A stretch of DNA of 64,000 nucleotides from Bigelowiella natans CCMP2755 (Eukaryota; Cercozoa; Chlorarachniophyceae), in assembly GCA_000320545.1 (NCBI GenBank), contig ADNK01000495.1:1-64000 (forward strand). The letters are read 5' to 3'. Shown in pieces: positions 60,069-64,000 of the stretch (position 1 is the first letter of the stretch; each line of letters begins with the position of its first letter). The translations under genes and the position numbers were made by a program. A model generated the notes under the pieces. That model saw only the letters and a list, made by a program, of their open reading frames with translations. It was not told where the DNA came from and searched no databases.

Positions 60069-60968
60069 TGAAGTTCGGGGGTAGGGACTGGGTTTTAATT
60101 GTGGGCCGAGTTGTAAGATTCGAGGTGTTTAAGGTTTTACTGCAACTGTAAACGCAATGCAATGTCTGCATTTTCACTGGAACGATAAACTTCACACATA
60201 GATTGTATGTAAAATTGGCTAAGAGTTTCCGATATTGACAGAAAGACTGCCCATATAATTTCTGAAAGAGATAATATTTGTGGAGCCAATCATCCCGAAA
60301 AGTTGAACTAAATCATTGTCTTTATTAACAATTTTCCTCTCTTTTGGGAATATTTTCCTGCTGCGTGAGAAGAATGCAGCATACCGTATTAATTGGTACC
60401 AAGGACATCTATTTTAGGCTTTTGAAGGATTCTGAGTATTTTAGTCTTTTGAAGGATTTTAGAAGGGAACAATCATTAAGAGACATTGAGAAATATTGAG
60501 AAACAATTGTCGCTTCAATGCAAATGTAAGGCAATCCTGCAATCCTTCAATTTCAGCCTTGTAAAATGTGTTCGCCAACGCGACAACTAAGAACACCTAA
60601 AAGCAACAAGGAATCGCCAAAAATTTACATCTTGAAAAAATAGCGTTGGTATTTTCGAGTCCTGTATTATCAGTTGACAGCCCGTGCGAAAGTACGCAAA
60701 TGAAATGGATTCCGAGGCTACGACAGGCAGAGAACACTTAATAGAGCGACTACGGCAACCCAATCACAGGACAGCTGCCCTTCCCTCCCTGCGAGATTTT
60801 CGAGTTTTTTAGATTGAAGTAGCTTTCCACAACGTACAGCATGCTGTTTATAGGAACCAAGTATTTCTTCATCCTCAAGGAGAATTCGAAAATTTTATTG
60901 TTACCTGAGAGAGTTGACCATTTTTAACTTCCACTGCGAAATCAATATCTACCCATCTTCAGGGTACG
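60069..60968. promoter_or_regulatory. Divergent region between two secretory GT-like genes
   Basis: 900 bp AT-rich sequence with no gene seen. The two divergent starts suggest shared control, an inference from orientation. A near-repeat of TTTTGAAGGATT occurs at about 60418 and 60443. Confidence 0.35.
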
Positions 60969-62039
60969 ATGTCTCCACTGTACTTTCTCTCCTCGCTTAT
61001 CCTTCTTCCTGGAATCCGAGCTACATGGGGAGAGGCGGAAGCCATGCCTAAGATGCTCAGTACACAGGTGTCTACTCCGTTGAGATTACTGATGTGCATC
61101 ACCGGCCAACGTGAAAGGCTTGAACTCAAAAGCAAAATTAGAAACTTCATTCAGCCCAATGTCAACAAAGGTCACATAGTTGATGTTATTACGATCCTGG
61201 ATGATAGGAAGAATGCTAAATTTGTCAACAAAGCTCCATCATCTCTGATCGAAACTGAAATGATGAACGACACATCACTCCTGATGCAGAGCGTCAATAA
61301 CCTACATCAAGTATCTTATAGACAACCTGATAACCCGCTCCCAGTTTCATGGTACATCGAAGCTCTTGATAAATCTAACACAATGAATGAAACGGAGCGA
61401 ATGCAGGGTCATGTACGCCAATACCTGACTATGGAACAATGTTACGACGAAATGTTGACTCTTGAATTCAAGAACAGCAAGAGGTATGATGAAATATTCC
61501 GGTTGAGAGAGGACACTGTTTTGCTTGCTCCAATAAATCCACTGCACGAGCAAGCAATACCTGTTCCAGATTATCTTGTCAACGAATGTGATTGTTGGTA
61601 TAATGGCACCAACGACAAGGGGGCTCTAATGCTTCGCAGAGTCGCCAAAACCCACTTCCGTGGATTTCGAACAGCGCTGTACTTAGACAAGACCATTCTT
61701 GATCCAACAGTAAGGATTCGGAATCCTGAGACATTTACATTGTCCATCCTACAGAAAGCGAAATTTGTCATAAAGAAAAGCATATATGATATGCCTGTGG
61801 TTCCAATTCGCACAGCGGCATCGGGTGTAGTATCGCAGGATTGCTTGCATGCTTTAGAGCAAGCCTGCTGGAAAAAATATTACGATAAGTATAAATCCGA
61901 GACTCCTTATTGTGTAGAAATAGGGGAAGAATCCCCACAAATTCTAGAGCATTATCAAAATGCAAAAAAGGCAAAGCAGAAAAGGATTAAGAAGGCAGAT
62001 GAAGAAAATACTGGACGACAACATAAATCAGATTCCTGA
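60969..62039 (+). CDS. Secreted protein, possible glycosyltransferase
   Basis: Single exon of 356 codons. Signal peptide MSPLYFLSSLILLPGIRATW. The body has a nucleotide-sugar-enzyme look: first strand PLRLLMCITGQRERLELKSK, VDVITILDDRK, a long helical segment, YDEIFRLREDTVLLAPI (strand with Arg and acidic pair similar to the R.RxD...P step seen in eukaryotic GT-like DUF proteins), and YLVNECDCWYNGTNDKGALM. Cysteines and several NxS/T sites suit the ER lumen. The tail is Lys-rich (KKAKQKRIKKADEE) without KDEL. I cannot assign a named family. A secreted glycosyltransferase is the best guess from strand order and its GT25-like neighbour. Confidence 0.6.
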   Translation: MSPLYFLSSLILLPGIRATWGEAEAMPKMLSTQVSTPLRLLMCITGQRERLELKSKIRNFIQPNVNKGHIVDVITILDDRKNAKFVNKAPSSLIETEMMNDTSLLMQSVNNLHQVSYRQPDNPLPVSWYIEALDKSNTMNETERMQGHVRQYLTMEQCYDEMLTLEFKNSKRYDEIFRLREDTVLLAPINPLHEQAIPVPDYLVNECDCWYNGTNDKGALMLRRVAKTHFRGFRTALYLDKTILDPTVRIRNPETFTLSILQKAKFVIKKSIYDMPVVPIRTAASGVVSQDCLHALEQACWKKYYDKYKSETPYCVEIGEESPQILEHYQNAKKAKQKRIKKADEENTGRQHKSDS

Positions 62040-62828
62040 GATGCACACCGTTGAGTTTGTCATAATGCGCACATATATTTATATCAAAAATGACTGCGAT
62101 AGGAAATATAAACAATAGCACATATCTTTGATATAGATTATCCTGTTAAGATACACACGTACACCATACACACACACACACACACACATCGGCTACCACG
62201 TACATAATAATGAACGGTTACGTCTAGAAATATGTATGTGTACCTATATATCACATACACACACTAGCTATATATACATCTAGTATACTAGACATGCATA
62301 TGTGGCGAGTGACGAGCGAGAAGGCAATTATTGTTACATTGCACCAAATCCTAATACCTCTTTGCTGCGTACATGTAGCTATATGTGGCAAGTGCGTGTA
62401 CGTACGATGATGTCTACATACTAGCATAGCACATGCTTGCTTTGTCCACACACGTACGTTATGCGTGTACAGCTTGTGCATGGTACGATGCATGTGTCTA
62501 GATGTAAATGTACGTACGTACAGCAGTGCAGTGCAGAACCTACGCCACAACCAGATGCATGCACATGGCATTTAGTGCACGCACGTACGTCGCATGGATG
62601 TGTATGTCTTGCGCACGACAAATGGACCCAGCTAGAAAGCCACACACATCCAAATGTCATTTACAATTTTGCTTGTACAATGTAATACCTTATACTTTCA
62701 TCTGTGAGTAATCCACACATGCACGATCCACATTTACACCAATCTTTTCAATTTTAGTGCCAAATATGAAACTAAGAATTATGACGCCCGAAAACAGTTT
62801 GCTGTGAATCTATGCGAAGATCCCAGCT
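62040..62828. other. Convergent spacer, TGCA/TACGTA-rich island
   Basis: (CA)n at about 62168-62188, then 62200-62660 rich in TGCA, GTACGTA and CATGCA. Frames on both strands are word-bias artefacts. No gene recognised. Confidence 0.55.
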
Positions 62829-64000
62829 TTATGAGCATAAGTCTTCCAAGGCCTGAATGAAAAAAATAATCACCAATCTACTAAAGTAACGTTTATGTAT
62901 GCAACCTTTAAGTTAATCTTTTGTGCAATGTTCTTGTCCTGATGATAAAATGAGAATAAGTGCGCCAACGAAACAGTACAACCAGTAGAATTTCTACCTG
63001 AACGGCGCTGAGGGCGGCATCATAAGGACTTGAGAAATCTGTTCGCTTCCTTTTTTTTCGTTTCTTGCGAGGTACCTTACTGCAGATATTGGATAGAGAA
63101 TAACGTTTCAAACCCTCGTTTTTAATCATAATTGTTTTGTTACCCAAGTTTCTTGGCCAGTTCCCTCTTTTCCTCTATTTCTCGGAGATGTCCATCATTT
63201 TGTTCGTGCCAAATCTTTCAGTGATAAACACAAACGTAAGTTCAAAACAAAGGCAGGAACTGTGCAATAAATTCTTCACCAAAAACACAGGCGACTCACC
63301 TTAGCCTTTTGTTTTGTTTCCTCCTCATTGAGAAGAAGAGTTTCTAATTCATCATCGTCAACATCTCCAAAGTCCGTGTCCTCAGTCTCAAGGTATTCCT
63401 GCCAGAGGGAAGTAAACACCCAGACGCTCTCATGCATTCTACCGAAATATGCCATTAGAGAATTTGTATCTTACGTTGAAGTCCCCATCCATGTAACCCT
63501 TCACCACAGTCGAAATGTCACCGACAGGCGTTGAGGGAGTAGGGTCAGGGATGCTTCCTGGGAGTTTGTCAGATTTATCAAGTCCCTTTGTTTTACTGCT
63601 GGTTGGGGATGCAGCGGCGTTCTTCTCGTCAATTCGTTTCCGTTTTTCGAATGCGGGCGGGTTCATTGCAACCCCAGCTGAGATATCGCTATCAAGGAAC
63701 TGTTCATATATTGCATCTCGAATGAGCTCGGATGAACTTCCATCTGTACAAAGTTTACGGGTAATGATGTCACAAAGAATAGAGTGACCTCCTTCACTGT
63801 GAGCTTGGCACTGGGTGTTTCCTCGAACTCTTTCAACCTCTTATTGACCTAGTAGTAGATGGACGAAGAAGAAATATGAGACGAGATGATAATAATACAT
63901 GGGAGGAGGAAGGGCTAGAAAAAGAACATCGAAATACCGTCGCAGATGCTACGCCAACTACTTTTCGCACTTGGTCCAAAGATCTTTTGAACCCTGAACA
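62829..64000 (-). CDS. BRF1: BRF1, TFIIIB subunit of RNA polymerase III, 5' part outside window
   Basis: C-terminal half only, running off the right edge. Exons from the right: about 63937-63998 (GFKRSLDQVRKVVGVASAT) joined to about 63792-63850 (VNKRLKEFEETPSAKLTVKE), the end of the second cyclin fold with the R(K)RLxEFxxTPSAxLT signature of BRF1; about 63475-63748 (DISAGVAMNPPAFEKRKRID plus a Pro/Ser-rich linker); about 63302-63400 (EYLETEDTDFGDVDDDELET, LLLNEEETKQKAK), the conserved BRF-homology segment that binds TBP and BDP1; about 63150-63220 (IWHEQNDGHLREIEEKRELA); 63000-63080 (VPRKKRKKRKRTDFSSPYDA); and the last short exons (DKNIAQKINLK, ALEDLCS), stop at 62829-62831. BRF1 nucleates TFIIIB for tRNA and 5S transcription. 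The N-terminal zinc ribbon and first cyclin repeat are not in the window. Confidence 0.88.

Overview
The window is nuclear DNA of a photosynthetic eukaryote. About 20 intron-rich genes lie on both strands with GT-AG introns, AT- and TGCA-rich spacers and a very high microsatellite density. Three apparently plastid-related proteins (a POR-family reductase, ribosomal protein uL10, a bestrophin channel) begin with an ER-type signal peptide. This points to an alga with a complex, probably red-derived plastid (ochrophyte-like; a haptophyte or chromerid cannot be excluded). I cannot name the species.

Layout. 0.3-3.9 kb (-): tandem CH-domain (alpha-actinin-type) actin-binding protein, running off the left edge and split into short exons. 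4.3-15.1 kb (+): long ankyrin-repeat protein built from about 30 small exons whose introns are packed with microsatellites. 15.8-20.6 kb (-): Ser/Thr protein kinase with a repetitive basic tail. 21.3 kb (-): possible small Cys-rich protein. 21.7-22.3 kb (+): membrane-anchored cytochrome b5. 23.7-25.8 kb (-): bestrophin-type anion channel. 26.1 kb (-): an orphan C-terminal exon. 27.6-28.9 kb (-): secreted glycosidase-like (DUF4434-type) protein. 29.0-32.7 kb (+): POR family. 33.4-35.6 kb (-): ER Hsp70 (BiP). 37.6-38.4 kb (-): plastid uL10. 39.0-40.8 kb (+): cactin. 42.2-42.9 kb (-): mitochondrial bS18. 43.5-46.9 kb (+): unknown coiled-coil protein. 48.6-49.7 kb (-): mitochondrial EF-hand/CBS protein. 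49.9-50.6 kb (-): unknown. 50.7-52.0 kb (+): cyclophilin. 53.0-55.1 kb (-): CDCA7-like zinc finger protein. 56.0-57.5 kb (+): two-RRM protein. 59.0-60.1 kb (-): GT25-type glycosyltransferase. 61.0-62.0 kb (+): secreted protein, possible glycosyltransferase. 62.8 kb to the right edge (-): BRF1, the TFIIIB subunit.

The genes do not form one pathway. Themes are the secretory system (BiP, two luminal GT-like proteins, DUF4434 protein), the plastid (POR, uL10, bestrophin), the mitochondrion (bS18, EF-hand/CBS) and nuclear RNA/chromatin functions (cactin, RRM protein, CDCA7-like, BRF1). Between genes are unusual TGCA/CTAG-rich islands. At least one repeat family is present: a decayed non-LTR retroelement C-terminus at 41.2-41.7 kb shares about 90 bp of its 3' end with an inverted copy at 16.8 kb, and its 18-bp terminal motif recurs at 15.7 and 58.0 kb. 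Exon boundaries were placed by eye from splice sites, reading phase and family motifs and may be off by a few bases.
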